From Platerodrilus igneus (taxonomy: Eukaryota > Arthropoda > Insecta > Coleoptera > Lycidae): a stretch of DNA of 64,000 bases. The notes under the pieces were generated by a model that saw only the letters and a list, made by a program, of their open reading frames with translations, was not told the origin of the DNA and did no database searches. This document shows positions 43,002 through 54,530 of the stretch, piece by piece; position 1 is the stretch's first letter, and every line of letters begins with the position of its first letter. A program made the translations under genes and the position numbers. The stretch covers positions 9,066,501-9,130,500 of the forward strand of contig JARFIW010001215.1 in NCBI GenBank assembly GCA_036346225.1, written 5' to 3'.

Positions 43002-43991
43002 CGCCGAGGCTATCGCCACACTAATGTGCGGTTAAAAATTAAAATTAACCACACAGGAAATGTTATGACGTCATTAGTGACGTACCTTGGTGTTTACAAA
43101 GCCACAGTATAAATCTTCTGTTATACTACAATTTATATTATGGCTTTGTTTATAAAAATAATTTTATATTATTTCATTTAAAATAATTTCGATCACATAA
43201 TTAAATTTCAAAATCTTTGCCGTGTTAAAAGGATACAGTTAAACTTAGGAGTAAATATTTTAAAAATTAACTGCTTGTGTATGTTATGTGGTAGCGTAAT
43301 GGTTAGGATGTCTGGCTTTGACATGGGAAACCAGAGTTCGATTCCTGTTAACCTCTTTTTTATTATAATTTCCAACAGCTAGATTTTTACAATTTTGTAC
43401 ATGCACTACACATGACTTATTGTAGGTGAATCTTGAGCTTTTAAATTGGAGAGGAGAGGTAAAACAAATTTGGCTATGTAAACTCCTATTAATTTGTATT
43501 AATTTTAGGCTTCAAAAATTTCGAGGACGATTCTACAGATTGACTACCACGAATGGTAAACTTTTGGCATTTTTCTGCCTCATATTTTTGCAGCAGCCGC
43601 TTAAATTCTTCAATGTTATTAAAGCATTATCCAACAAAAAATCAGCATAAACAGTACTCACGATGAATAAATTTACTGTTAGCAATTGGAACTTGAAACA
43701 GTAGCTCAACTCAACACACTTCGAAGAATTGTAAACAACAGCTAAAAATATTAGTAATTTCTTATGCAGATTATGAAAAAAAAGTTATGGCGCTAAAACT
43801 GACACATAGGTTAGAAACTACAACCTTTGTAGATATACATAAACAAAGCTAAAACCAGTAACAATAAGTTGAAGAACAAACCAACACCTTTCTGGTAAAT
43901 ACGAACGTACGTCATTAATGACGTCACGAAAATTGCCTGTGCGCTTAATTTTTATTTTTAGCCACACATTAGTGTGCCGATAACCTCCGCG
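43002..43991. mobile_element. Nested 990-bp TIR element with 9-bp target duplication (Mutator-like)
   Basis: Terminal repeats of about 100 bp: left CGCCGAGGCTATCGCCACAC, right (reverse complemented) CGCGGAGGTTATCGGCACAC, both continuing TAATGTG and later TGACGTCATTA. TTATTTATA lies immediately outside both ends (42993-43001 and 43992-44000). Nine-base duplications and long TIRs fit Mutator-like elements. No transposase is present. A tRNA-like segment lies inside. Confidence 0.78.
43284..43355 (+). other. tRNA-like segment (pol III A and B boxes), probably SINE-derived
   Basis: TAGCGTAATGGTTAGGA fits an A box, and GTTCGATTCC at 43336-43345 fits a B box at about the right distance. A run of T follows at 43355-43360, as in a pol III terminator. 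The acceptor and T stems do not pair well, so it is not called as a functional tRNA. Confidence 0.5.
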
Positions 43992-44019
43992 TTATTTATA
44001 TACGGAACAATAGAAGTGG

Positions 44020-44270
44020 AGAAAGACCTTATTAAAAATGTATCCAGAACTTCAAATTTTACAAACGATGAAAAATGTATATTATCTCTACTTGCGGCAA
44101 GTACAAAGACATCTAGAAAATAAAAAATCCGATTAGGTTACCTCAAGAGAAAAAGTTGCAGGATGGTTAAATATGACAAACAATTTTAATGCACCTGCGT
44201 CAAACGGCATTTACAGAGGAGCTGAATATATAAAACGTTTTTTTAAAAATAAAAAAATAAAGTACTAAAA
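44020..44270 (+). pseudogene. SANT/Myb-like remnant of the second Harbinger element
   Basis: SNFTNDEKCILSLLAASTK, then after a stop and a frame change REKVAGWLNMTNNFNAP and AEYIKRFFKNKK. The order (NFTxxEK, then KVAxWxxxxxxFNA, then KRFFKNxK) is that of the Myb/SANT-like domain carried by Harbinger elements; compare NFTNEEKVLLL at 6784. Only the domain survives. Confidence 0.65.
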
Positions 44271-44528
44271 ATCGCTGCTGCTGAACAAGATTATATCAAT
44301 TTATCAATAGCAATTATTAAAGTAAATAAACAAAAAGTAAGGTTTTTAAATAAGAAACTAGACTTTAAACTAGATTTAAATTATTAAACCCCTAAAATTG
44401 ACAGTTTAATTTATCTCAGATTAGATGGATTTAATCTCAGTTTACAGAACGGTGCAAAGCAATTTTTGACTTTTAATCGGAGTTTAGCATTAAACGTTGT
44501 TTAAGATGTACGGCGCAAGTGGCCCTTA

Positions 44529-44885
44529 GTTGTTTTGAACGCAGGAATCTTATATTAATTTGTGCTACGTTGATTTATGTTACGTTAAGTGAATGAGAAC
44601 AAGGCCTAGTTGATACCTGAAATAAATTTACACAGATATTAATAAATTAACGGAGACAGCTATTTGCGTCTCAAAATCAAAAAGTACATATGTTAGAATA
44701 TTTCCACCTAGTTTTACCTTCATGCAATAAACTCACCTTTCAAAATTCAAACATACTAAATAAAAACTATTAAAACGTTTGACCATTTATAATTGCAATT
44801 AATTAATTTTTTTTAGCTTCATAATGTAACTATGTACAAAAGTATTTCAAGATTATTTACAATTTCAATCATTTTCACACACTAA
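44529..44885. other. Intergenic, no feature seen
   Basis: A+T-rich spacer between the second Harbinger element and the segmental duplication. Confidence 0.4.
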
Positions 44886-46039
44886 TCTTTAGAACCAAAA
44901 CTTAGCTCATCAAAATTTTAATTACATATTTATTTAGTTTTACCAATTTCAGATCTGACATGTTGGTTCACAAAGATATGAAAATATTTTAGTGCATTTA
45001 ATTAAGAAGTATAATGCTAGGCATTATCTATAAAATAATTTTCAAAAAAATTTTAATTTCCTGACGTGTAAAATCAAATTACTAACAATTTAAACCACTC
45101 TAATTTTATCAAGCTCTTATCTATGTGAAGCACATTTGACCTGTTTGTCAAGCAAACAAACTTTTAAATTTTTTCTTTTTTTTATAATTGACACTTCTAA
45201 TAATACTCAAACAGGTGGTAAAAAGACAAGTACAATTGTATTAACTTACTAATACGTTCCTCATGATATTATCCAAAAATAAGTTTCAGCTAAATATAAC
45301 TGAACGCCAACAAACAAAAGATTTTTAGCTTACCGGTTTAGATGAACCTAATTAAATGCATTTTACTACCATAAGTTATGAATTAACCATTTTGAATTTC
45401 TAGGTGCTAAGCTGCTACGAAGTAGAATTTCCTACAGGACTTCTCCCAATTTATGAAAACCACAAAATTATTGCATGTGAAAAGTTGATACTAATCCAAG
45501 CATACTTCTACATTATAATACTAAAGAACAAAATCCCACCATTTTTGTTTCTTGCCTCGTACTACCAACCACTAAAAGTCTTTTACTTCTCCTTCTTTTG
45601 CACTAGAAATTGTTTATACAAATGAAATTTAAATACAAGATTCATACCATTAATAAACAAACTATGAAATTTTATTACTTCACTGCACTAGCCTATTCGC
45701 ATATCGCATCTTAATACCTTCGAATACATGTTGAGGTTTATCGGTATCAAAAGTGATTGACTGATCAATCCTGCAAAACTAGTTGACGATCCAGTTTCGT
45801 CAATGACAAAGCGCGATCTCTTACCTCATATTAGTTGATACTTTCAAAAACTTAGATGTGGTTATCAAATACACTCAATAATCATTTTTAAATGTGATAA
45901 CGGTATATCAAAATATTTTCATAATAATAGAAAATACGATGGATTATTTTATGCTATATTAAAGGTGACACACATACCTTAATTAAATATGTGACATAAA
46001 AATATGCTACAACATAAACATCAACTATTATACTATTTG

Positions 46040-48935
46040 TAATAGGTATTGGAACATTCCAAGCAAAGGGCCCCTTCGCTAAGTAAGGTAAGTATTATGT
46101 CAGTTTGTTTAGTTTTTACCACTGATTCCAAATTTAAATTAGTTTTTTGCAGAAATTAATTGTTAAAAGTTATTTAAAGTCAAAGTTCGAATTTTTCCAA
46201 ACTTTGGTTTTTCGATATTTAATTTATTTATCAACTTAATTAATCTAAGCAATTTCCCTTTCCTAATATTCCTAACCGCTCTGAGCGCGGTATAGTTTCC
46301 CTTTATGAAACCTAATCTAACATAACCTAACCTAACTTAACCTAACCTAATACAAAGATATCACTTAAATAATATTAAATTAATGCAAATCAAAAGTTTT
46401 ATTCATTTTCAAAAATTAATTAATTAATTAATCAGTATTGAAATCAATATATTTCGCCACTTCCCAAAATTTGACTTTAATATCAATATTTTTATGTATA
46501 CAATATTTTTTAAACATGTTGTGCGTCAAGTTTGCGAATGAAAATAAAATTGCAAATATGAAAATAAAGTCATTTTATCATCCATATTGTAGTGTAACCG
46601 ACCTGAAGGCTGACCCAAACGCCCTCTATAAACGGTACACTGGGCTCCATGATCTAACATCTAGTGGCAGTGGCTCGACGACACCTACGTTGTGTTGTTA
46701 TAATGTAACCCAAACTCACACAGGGAAAGTGGCGTTAAGGCGGGAAGGTTTGAAATAAAACTACAGAATTTACCTAACTTGACTTTTAATCAAAAGAATA
46801 ACCAATAAATAGGTCATTTGCATAAAAGCATAGAAAAATGACATTTAAATTAAACAGTGCCGTACTCAACCTGGGCGATTGAGGAAAGAGCACGGCAGAG
46901 AAAACCCAAAACTGCCCTCACACTTCCAACTGCATTTGGCACATCTCGACAAGGACAGATCACGTACAAGTACCCAGGTCACCCACTGAATTTAACGGAA
47001 TGTCAACTGCTACCCAGACATACCACACAGGACAATTGAAGAAATGTTAGTGTAGGTCAGCTAGTCTTTTCTGACAGCTACGGAGGTCGGATAACCAATA
47101 CTACCCGGCTAAAGTTAAAAAGAGGGGGAACACCAGAAAGATAAAAATCTGCCTTGACTACCAATGTTCCTCCCCGCACGGACATAAAATGTTAATAATA
47201 TTCAACAAGACTCGAACACTCGCGCCCACATGCATGCATTAACAGTTTCCAGCCCGTGTTACAAAATATTTCACAAAGACTAGCCGACTTTCTATTATTT
47301 GCAAGAGTACAACTACAAGTACATCGACAAGACGACATGAATCGCTGAAATGAACTTATGGTATGATTGCGCATAGTTAAAAGGGCGCTTATTATTGAAT
47401 AGACTATCTTCAACATAGTCATAAATGCAAACGCGAACAGGCATGAGATGGTCGATCATACCAGAGGTTTAATTCAATTACATCACAACAATTATCACCA
47501 ACGTTAAATACTAGTTAATTATATAGGAACATCGGCTAGGTAATAGGGTAAACAAAACAACAAACATATAATTATGTTTAAACCAAGATATGAGCGGTGC
47601 AGTTGTAAATGTGATTAATATGTTGAAATAAAACAATAACACATAAAATAAAAATGTCAAATGTATCACAAATATCAAACATTATAAAACATGTAGGCAG
47701 CAAATACATATGAAAATTTAATAGCATGAATACAAGCTCAGATTCAGGTGCTAAATGTTTATATAAATGCATGTTAGTTAAATATATTAAATCGAGTAAG
47801 CAAATGTTAAAAATCATTCATTATGATTGCATCGGTTAAAACGCACTTTTAAATTTTAAACACATCGTGGCATTACAAGTTACAACCAAAAAAATATAAA
47901 ACAACTGTGTGGTTAATTCAATAAAACCCAAAACAAATACAACATTGAAATATAATACTGTTGGTATTCAAACATACCTAAGAATTTGATTTAATATATT
48001 TAAGAAATGGTGTGTTGATACTAATTGCTCATAAAATCACAGTAAGGGTACATTTACTATTGATTCGGTAACAGGTGCAGTGCAATTGAAATTCGAATTT
48101 TGTATTAAATACTAAATAAACATTATTTCCAATAAACAAATCTCAATTTTACTCTGATTAAATACTAAATAAACAATTCAGATAAATAAATATTAGTTTT
48201 CAGTTGTTAAACCAAGCCACACTCATTTATACATAAAACGTTTAATAAAACCAGCATCAAATTCTAAGCCAAAAGCAACAGGTAACATAAATATTTCCTT
48301 CAATAATTAAATAACTAACGGTTTTATAATAAGTACCAACATTAAATTTTTATCAATGCTCTGATTACAAGATGTAATCAGATTACCTTAAATAACTACT
48401 AGATTATAAACTTAAAAACATTACGTTTAATAAAAAAACCGCCAAGTGAAAATGTTTCAACCATCCATCTTGACATCTCAAAACAAAGTCGTTATAACCT
48501 TGTCGACTCGATCGATCATCCCTACACATGCGTCCCATAATGTAAAAATTTGACATAACGGAATGCGTTCAGAAATCTGCAAGTATTTATTGAGCTATTC
48601 TAACAAATACTTTCAAATATCGAAATGTACATTATAATATTTTCAATAATTATCAACCAATAAGAAATCGACTTAGAAACACTACAGATCACTTAATTAT
48701 TAATTAGCATATTGCATATTCTCAATTTAAATATGAATTTTACAGGAAAGAAAAAATTTTTGTAAAACGCGGGAATATTTTAACTTTGACTCTAAATAAC
48801 TTTTTAACAATTAATTTCTGCAGAAAACTAACTTTATATTTTGAATCAGTGTGAAAAACTAAACATAATGACATATTACTTACCTTAATTGGCGAGTGGG
48901 CCTTTTGCTTAGAGCTATCCTGGGTATTGAGTGTA
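46040..48935. mobile_element. Inverted-repeat (foldback-like) element in duplication copy 1
   Basis: About 155 bp at the left (AAGCAAAGGGCCCCTTCGCT, AAGGTAAGTATTATGTCAG, CAGAAATTAATTGTTAAAAG) recurs inverted at the right (48935-48775). No transposase frame was found. The interior carries a degenerate CCTAA array at 46310-46354. Counterpart in copy 2: about 57370-60250. Confidence 0.65.
46310..46354. repeat. CCTAA-type interstitial telomere-like array, copy 1
   Basis: CCTAATCTAACATAACCTAA and further CCTAACTTAACCTAA units; complement TTAGG is the usual insect telomere repeat. Conserved in copy 2 at about 57633-57676. Confidence 0.7.
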
Positions 48936-48969
48936 AACTTTCAAAAATAAATGTAATTATTTTGAAAAT

Positions 48970-50189
48970 TAACGTACTATTAGAAAATATGTATTATAAT
49001 AAAGCAATATAAAACTTTAAGTAATAATAAGTAAATATAATCCATCAAGTTGTGGTACAATAATAAAGAATACATCAATTAAATAAAATTATCCAAAAAA
49101 AAAGTCTATTGTGCCCTAATTTAAAAACATCTAAAAATGGACCCGCAAGTGTAACACCATCAAACACGTAACTGTTATCATTCAGTAGACAAAAATAAAC
49201 CGAATGGGAAGTTTATCAATCAGGTTAGTACCTGGCTTTGTGACAAAGTTCAATGCATGCATTTTTCTGCAGAATCTATTGACCACTTCAAATTATTTAG
49301 AATTATTAAAATCGGTCCAACTTTAAACAAGTTATAATGTCAAAAGCAATAAATTTAACGACAGCCTGAATTAATTTTGCATGTGTGAAATCTGAAATGT
49401 GAGTAGTAATGATTAAATGTACTTCTACAGCCTTCCGTGAAAAGCAGCTACCTCTTATTATAATTTGTAATGCTTCTCGTGCATCCAAAAGAGGCACTTC
49501 AAGAACGTTTTTGACCTGATGACGCTACCTTGTTCTACGAATCCAAGCAATCACTAACAACTCGATATAATCTTGCGTCTGTGCTAAATCTTTATAATCG
49601 TTTAAAGAAAAAAATGTCCAATATTGTTAAGAAATTACGTACTAATAGAACGGTCTTTTTTTTAAATTTATGCATTGATATAAACATTCAAATATGTTTC
49701 ACTTAATTTGAAATTCTTTAGTGATTTAAAGATATCTTCGAAGTAATTTTTGTACGTTTTTATTTCCAAAACAGACAAAGAGTTGTCCCTAACTGCTTTT
49801 AATGTTGACCGTTAATAATAAAAGCCACATCATTCTTTGTTGCTTTGAGGCTTTGCATTACACAATCTAAATTATAACGATATTCTTACATTTTGTTTAA
49901 TTCCTCTTGTATGTCCTCTTGGTAGATATTTCAAAGCATTATTATATACTAGCTAGAATTCCCAAAAAAATCTACTAACATAATGACCAGTTGTGTTGCT
50001 TTGGATTATATTTCACAGTATCTAATTATTCACTCAACTTTTCCATTTTTGGCATATGTTAAACACATTTTTAGGTATCGACAAAAACAAAGTCGTTGGT
50101 TCTGGAGTTGACTTTCCAGGCCTATTTTTAGAATTCTTAGTATGTAATACCTATGGATTTTTAAGCTACATTTTTGAGATGCGGTATAA
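48970..50189 (-). repeat. ZNF3 downstream flank
   Basis: Non-coding block shared with 31190-31622, 35590-36261, 60290-62020 and, inverted, 4430-4925. It ends next to the ZNF3 stop and includes GCACTTCAAGAACG near 49494, the empty site of the insertion found in copy 2. Confidence 0.85.
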
Positions 50190-51581
50190 TCACACAAAAT
50201 AACATGCAAAAGGACGTTCATTAGTATGGGTTCGCATATGAGTTTTCAAACTACTTTTACAAGATGCAGAATAATTACACAAATTGCACGCAAATGGACG
50301 TTCCTTAGTGTGAGACCGCATATGAATTTTCAAATTACATTTAAAAGATGCAGAATAATTACATAACTTGCACGGGAATGGATGTTCATTAGTATGGGTC
50401 CGCATGTGAGTTTTCAAATTGAATTTAATGGATGCAGCATAATTACACAAATTGCATGCAAATGGACGATCATTAGTATGGGACCGCATATGAATTTTCA
50501 ATTTATCTTTAGAAGTTGCAGCATAATTACATAAAATGCATGCGAATGGACGATCGTTAATATGGGGCTGCATATGAATTTTCAAACTATCTTTGCGAGA
50601 TGTAGCATAATTACATAGATTGCATACAAATGAACGATCATTAGAATGGGACCGCATATGCATTTTCAAACTATATTTACGAGATGCAGCATAATTACAT
50701 AAATTGCATGCAAATGGACGATCATTAGTATGGATCCGAATGTGATTTACCAAACGACCTTTACAGGATGCAGCATAATTACAGAAATTGCATGCAAATG
50801 GACGATCATTAGTATGGATCGGCATATGCATTTTCAAACGACTTTTACAAGATGTAGCATGATTACAGAAGTTACATACAAATGGACGATCGTTGGTATG
50901 GGACCGCATATGACTTTTCAATTTACCTTTAGAAGTTGCAGCATAGTTGCATAAATTGCAAGGAAATGGACGATCATTAGTATGGGACCGCATATGAATT
51001 TTCAAACTACCTTTACAAGATGCAGCATAATTACATAAATTGCATGCAAATGGACGATCGTTACTGTGGGACCGCATATGAATTTTCAAACTACCTTTAC
51101 AAACTGCAGCGTAATTACATAAATTGCATATAAATGGGCGATCATTTGTATGGGACCGTATATGAATTTTCAAACTATCTTTACGAGATGCAGCATAATT
51201 ACATAAATTGCATGTAAATGGACGATCATTAGTATGGGACCGCATATGAATTTCCAAATATCCTTTACAAGATGCAGCATAATTACATAAATTGCATGCA
51301 AATGGACGATCATTAGTATGTAACCACATATGAATTTTCAATTTATGTACAGAAGTTGCAGCATAATTACAGAAATTGCATGCAAATGGACGATCATTAG
51401 TATGGGACCGTATATGAATCCTCAATGTATGTTTACGAAATGCAGAATAATTACATAAGTTGCATCGAAATGGACGTTCATTAGAATGGGATCGCATATG
51501 AATTATCAACGTACTTTTGGAGGATGCAGAGTAAGCACATAAAAAGCACGCAAATGAGCGTTCGTTAGTGTGTGTGAACAT
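50190..51581 (-). CDS. ZNF3: C2H2 zinc-finger array protein, 16 fingers plus a frameshifted last finger
   Basis: 463 residues, beginning MFTHTNERSFACFLCAYSAS and carrying 16 full C-X2-C-X12-H-X3-H fingers with HTNDRPF linkers. Finger 9 has CNHATS in place of CNYATS. The frame ends PFACYFV because one extra base in the codons for the second Cys of finger 17 shifts it. The lost finger can be read in another frame just downstream (CDYTASQKCSLKIH, 50190-50110). ZNF4 carries the same extra base, so the shortening came before the segmental duplication. ZNF2 keeps the finger intact. Helix position 1 is Lys in nearly all fingers. Likely a nuclear nucleic-acid-binding protein; target unknown. Confidence 0.9.
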   Translation of the reverse strand: MFTHTNERSFACFLCAYSASSKSTLIIHMRSHSNERPFRCNLCNYSAFRKHTLRIHIRSHTNDRPFACNFCNYAATSVHKLKIHMWLHTNDRPFACNLCNYAASCKGYLEIHMRSHTNDRPFTCNLCNYAASRKDSLKIHIRSHTNDRPFICNLCNYAAVCKGSLKIHMRSHSNDRPFACNLCNYAASCKGSLKIHMRSHTNDRPFPCNLCNYAATSKGKLKSHMRSHTNDRPFVCNFCNHATSCKSRLKMHMPIHTNDRPFACNFCNYAASCKGRLVNHIRIHTNDRPFACNLCNYAASRKYSLKMHMRSHSNDRSFVCNLCNYATSRKDSLKIHMQPHINDRPFACILCNYAATSKDKLKIHMRSHTNDRPFACNLCNYAASIKFNLKTHMRTHTNEHPFPCKLCNYSASFKCNLKIHMRSHTKERPFACNLCNYSASCKSSLKTHMRTHTNERPFACYFV

Positions 51582-51893
51582 ATTGATACGTTTTTATAGG
51601 ATGGAGAATAGTTACATAAATTACAAGCCACATATGTTCTTTAGTATGTAACCGTTTAAAGTAATTGTAATATTGTTTTTATGGCTACAAACGGCAAGCG
51701 CTGGATAGTTTTTGAGGATAGGATCACATTCTTGAACACAATAATCACATAAATTGTTGTCTGTCCAAAAGATATAATTCAATAACCTTTTACTATTACG
51801 TCAATTTGGTTTAATATTCATAAACGCGTTTTATTTTAATTTCACATTCTGTTTTAGTAATACAACAGATTCTACAAAATATTTCCCCTTCAA
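51582..51893 (-). other. ZNF3 5' leader with a short upstream frame and decayed fingers
   Basis: Minus-strand FWTDNNLCDYCVQECDPIL with a later VCSHKNN stays open for about 50 residues and stops at ICGL. Then ACNLCNYSPSYKN appears in another frame before the ATG. Same layout as the other ZNF leaders. Confidence 0.6.
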
Positions 51894-51917
51894 AATTAGC
51901 TACGATCGCGTCGTTTA
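51894..51917 (-). promoter_or_regulatory. Conserved upstream motif (ZNF3 copy)
   Basis: AATTAGCTACGATCG-CGTCGTTTA, 313 bp upstream of the ZNF3 ATG. Confidence 0.45.
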
Positions 51918-52078
51918 AATGAACCTGATAGCACTACTTACAAATTGGCACTATATTCTATCATTTAAAGAAATAATAGATGGCGGTTGTGATTGGGTTA
52001 GATTTACACTACTGAATATTTATCATTGTTTGTAATTTTACTGGTGTCAATAATATATTTGCTATTTTTCCTTATGCG

Positions 52079-52666
52079 AGTTAAGGTTCGTGGCTTCGAG
52101 CGGTCCTTTTTAAAAAGACTTCTTTGAACTTTAACAAATTTATTTTATTTAAACAGATTTGAACAATGGAATTTTACCATCTTGAATTAAATTATTCTAA
52201 GTTGAAATACTTTAGTTACTTAATTGTACAGTGAGCTATCTACGAACTGCAATGCAAAAGCTGAACGTTTGATGAACTGACTACGAGTGGAGCTCCCGGG
52301 CTTTTTATAATCTCCCTACCCCCTCAAAGTTCTGTGGGAACTTGTAGACCTAATGTCTGCTTACACTTGACTCTATTCATGATACATAGTTGCTATCTTA
52401 AAAGCTATTCATAATTACTTTGTTGCAGGCTTACTTCTGCGTAATCTCGGTACGTGACTTCCTACGACCGTCTGTGACCTGACATCTGCAGTGTCACTTA
52501 TCCTTGTGCTACTTTGTAGCGCTTCCGTTCCCATGAACGTTTATATACTGAAATAAATTGTAACAAATTGTCTTTTATGACATTGTTGCACATTTCCTAA
52601 TATTTTCTAATAACTTTCTTAAGCATTAGTTTTATATAGGTATAACAAATGGGGGATCACATAACT
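52079..52666 (-). repeat. Errantivirus 3' LTR, 588 bp
   Basis: On the minus strand it begins AGTTATGTGATCCCCC at 52666 and ends CCTTAACT at 52079. It is preceded by CGGGAGG, the end of a polypurine tract (52667-52673). AGTTA...TAACT is the signature of insect errantivirus LTRs. The second LTR is not in the window. Confidence 0.88.
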
Positions 52667-52739
52667 CCTCCCGACGTACATTAAAAATTAAAGGTTTTTA
52701 CCTTTTCTTGATTTTTAATTAAATTAAATTCGTTTAATC

Positions 52740-54530
52740 TCATTTAAAATTCATATTTTCTAGGGGTACATTTGTTTCTTTGGGTTTCTTAAATCTAAAA
52801 CTGTTTCCTTTATTATTTTTATATCTAATACATATTTTATAAGTTACATAAATGATCAATAAAATAGTCAATATAATGAATATAATTGTCCATACACTAA
52901 TGTTATCGTAGTGCACTTTGGGCGTCTTGATCTCGTTCAGGTGTTCCTTGTAATCTTCCATGAGTTTCATGGTGTGGTTGAGGTTGTCTAATTCCAGGTG
53001 TTCCACTTGCATTGGTTTTTGAATTATTTCTTTGTCTTCGTCTTGGGTAATCTTGATTTGTAAATCAGGTAGATTTGCTAATTTCTTGCTTTGTACGGGA
53101 TCTTGGTAAACTCTAATTATTTCGTTTTTTAATTTCAAATAACAATTTTTCTTAAGGGTGATTAATTTACTTCCGGTTAATGCTAAATTACTTTCGTCTT
53201 GATTGCAATACATTGTTGCGATTACTTCGGTGGGGAAAATGGCTATCCATTTGTTTTCCGTTACTTTCTGAATTTTCATGTTGGTGATTTGTACAGGTTT
53301 GGCTTCACAATTTTCATAGTGATTGGTAAATTTGAGTAGTTATACTTCGCAAGGGCTGTCTTCTTGAATTGTTGTTGTTGTCAATGATAGGCATAAGTAT
53401 TGATTGGGTGTGACTTCATTACATTTTTCGTTCGTATAACCATATCTTTGTTCATTTAAGGATAGGAATTTGGTTTTTGGAATAATAACTTGGTATGTGC
53501 TAGTCATTTTCATTGGAAAAGCAAATAAGTGATAATAATTATAACTGTTAATCTCTACTATTGGTATTTCTATTAAAAATGTTATATTGTTATTTTTTAC
53601 ATAGCCTTTAACTATAGCTATTTTTTCAAATATTAAAATGTTTGATTCTATTACATCGAAAGGTAATTTACTGCTAGTTATAAAAGATTTTATTCTCAAT
53701 CATTCTTTTAATAAATCAATTGGTTCTATGATACTTGAATGTAGAGTATTTAATTTTGCAAAGGTTACTGCGTTTTCTAATGTTGCTAGGATTTGTTGAA
53801 TTAAGGTTAGGGTTGATATAATCTGGTTGTATATCGTGTTGAATCTGATTAAATCTCGCATGCCTAACATGGTAGTTCGCATGTTATTTTCTAAGGTTTC
53901 TATTCGATTGGCTATACTATCTTGATTTCTAACTAATTTTCTTAGGGTTTCATTAAATTTGATGATCGTTGATTGAGTTAACGATATTTGGTTACTAATT
54001 ATGGTTTTGATTTCGTTTTGATTTTCTATCAATTGTTGTATCGCGTTGTCATAGCGTTCTGCGTCTTGGTTATCTAAAATTCCGGTAATTGCTTTGATTA
54101 CGTTTCCTAATCCGTGGATTAGTCCTCTTTTTCTTCTCGTCATTTGTTCCGTGGGTATTAGTCGATTAAATTTGTCTTCTATATTTTTCAAAATGCTTTC
54201 TGTTATACTGTCGTAGTTCATCATTTCTATTGCGTATTTTTTCCGAATTTTGTTGTGTCCATTGACTGTTTTAGTCGAAAATAATTATTTTTTATTATTT
54301 GAAATTCTTGTTTTAGCTCGGTTAAATCGAATTTTTGTGCAAAGGTCCAATAATTTATAGTGTTTTGCATACTGCCTAATTTTGTTGGTAGTATACCGGG
54401 GTTATTCTTTATCTCTTCAATTATGATTTCTGTGTCCGTTCTACCTGGGTGAAGGTTGACAGTAAGGGTGATGATTGTCCATCTGAAAGTACAGGGTGTC
54501 TTAAATTCTTGAGGTGAACATATTTTGTTG
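52740..54530 (-). pseudogene. env: Errantivirus env relic (F-like fusion glycoprotein)
   Basis: One minus-strand frame from 54224 to 52740 is interrupted by two stop codons (53700-53702 and 53340-53342). N-terminal env sequence continues upstream to about 54530. A furin-type basic site, RRKRG, is followed by a Gly/Leu-rich fusion-peptide-like segment and a long heptad helix. A transmembrane helix (TIIFIILTILLIIYV) lies near the C-terminus with a short basic cytoplasmic tail. This is the layout of insect errantivirus Env, related to baculovirus F proteins, which mediates membrane fusion. The stops make the copy non-functional. Confidence 0.85.

Larger units (their letters stand above)
41835..44525 (+). 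mobile_element. Second PIF/Harbinger element, with nested insertions
   Basis: The left end reads GGGCCAATTGCACCGTA with TTTAAACGACGTTTAA inside. The right end, reverse complemented, reads GGGCCACTTGCGCCGTA with TTAAACAACGTTTAA. TTA flanks both ends (41832-41834 and 44526-44528), as Harbinger targets do. A SANT/Myb-like remnant is present, but no HARBI1 transposase motif. Two other inverted-repeat elements lie inside (41928-42849 and 43002-43991). Confidence 0.82.
44886..52078. repeat. Segmental duplication, copy 1
   Basis: Collinear with 56203-63904 throughout, from the GAACCAAAA region through CATGTTGGTTCACAAAGATA and ZNF3 to TATTTTTCCTTATGCG. Divergence is visible as scattered substitutions and small indels. 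Copy 2 has a 449-bp insertion and an extra segment near 60390-60450 that copy 1 lacks. Copy 1 ends exactly where the errantivirus LTR begins (52079). Apart from ZNF3 it holds an inverted-repeat element and ZNF flanks. Confidence 0.95.

Noticed and set aside
43284..43355. Functional tRNA gene
   Set aside because: A and B boxes are present, but acceptor and T stems do not pair.
46438..46758. 106-residue open frame, with a counterpart at 57764-58084 in the other duplication copy
   Set aside because: Both begin at TTG rather than ATG, have no motif, and differ at about one fifth of residues although their surroundings are closely similar. No sign of selection for the protein.
47578..47817. 79-residue and 76-residue minus-strand frames shared by both duplication copies (also 58516-59141)
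   Set aside because: Shared simply because the DNA is duplicated; hydrophobic A+T-rich composition, no motif.
50730..50954. Plus-strand frames with repeated CKWTIISM sequence inside the zinc-finger arrays (also 62561 and 63065)
   Set aside because: Antisense shadows of the 84-bp finger repeat.
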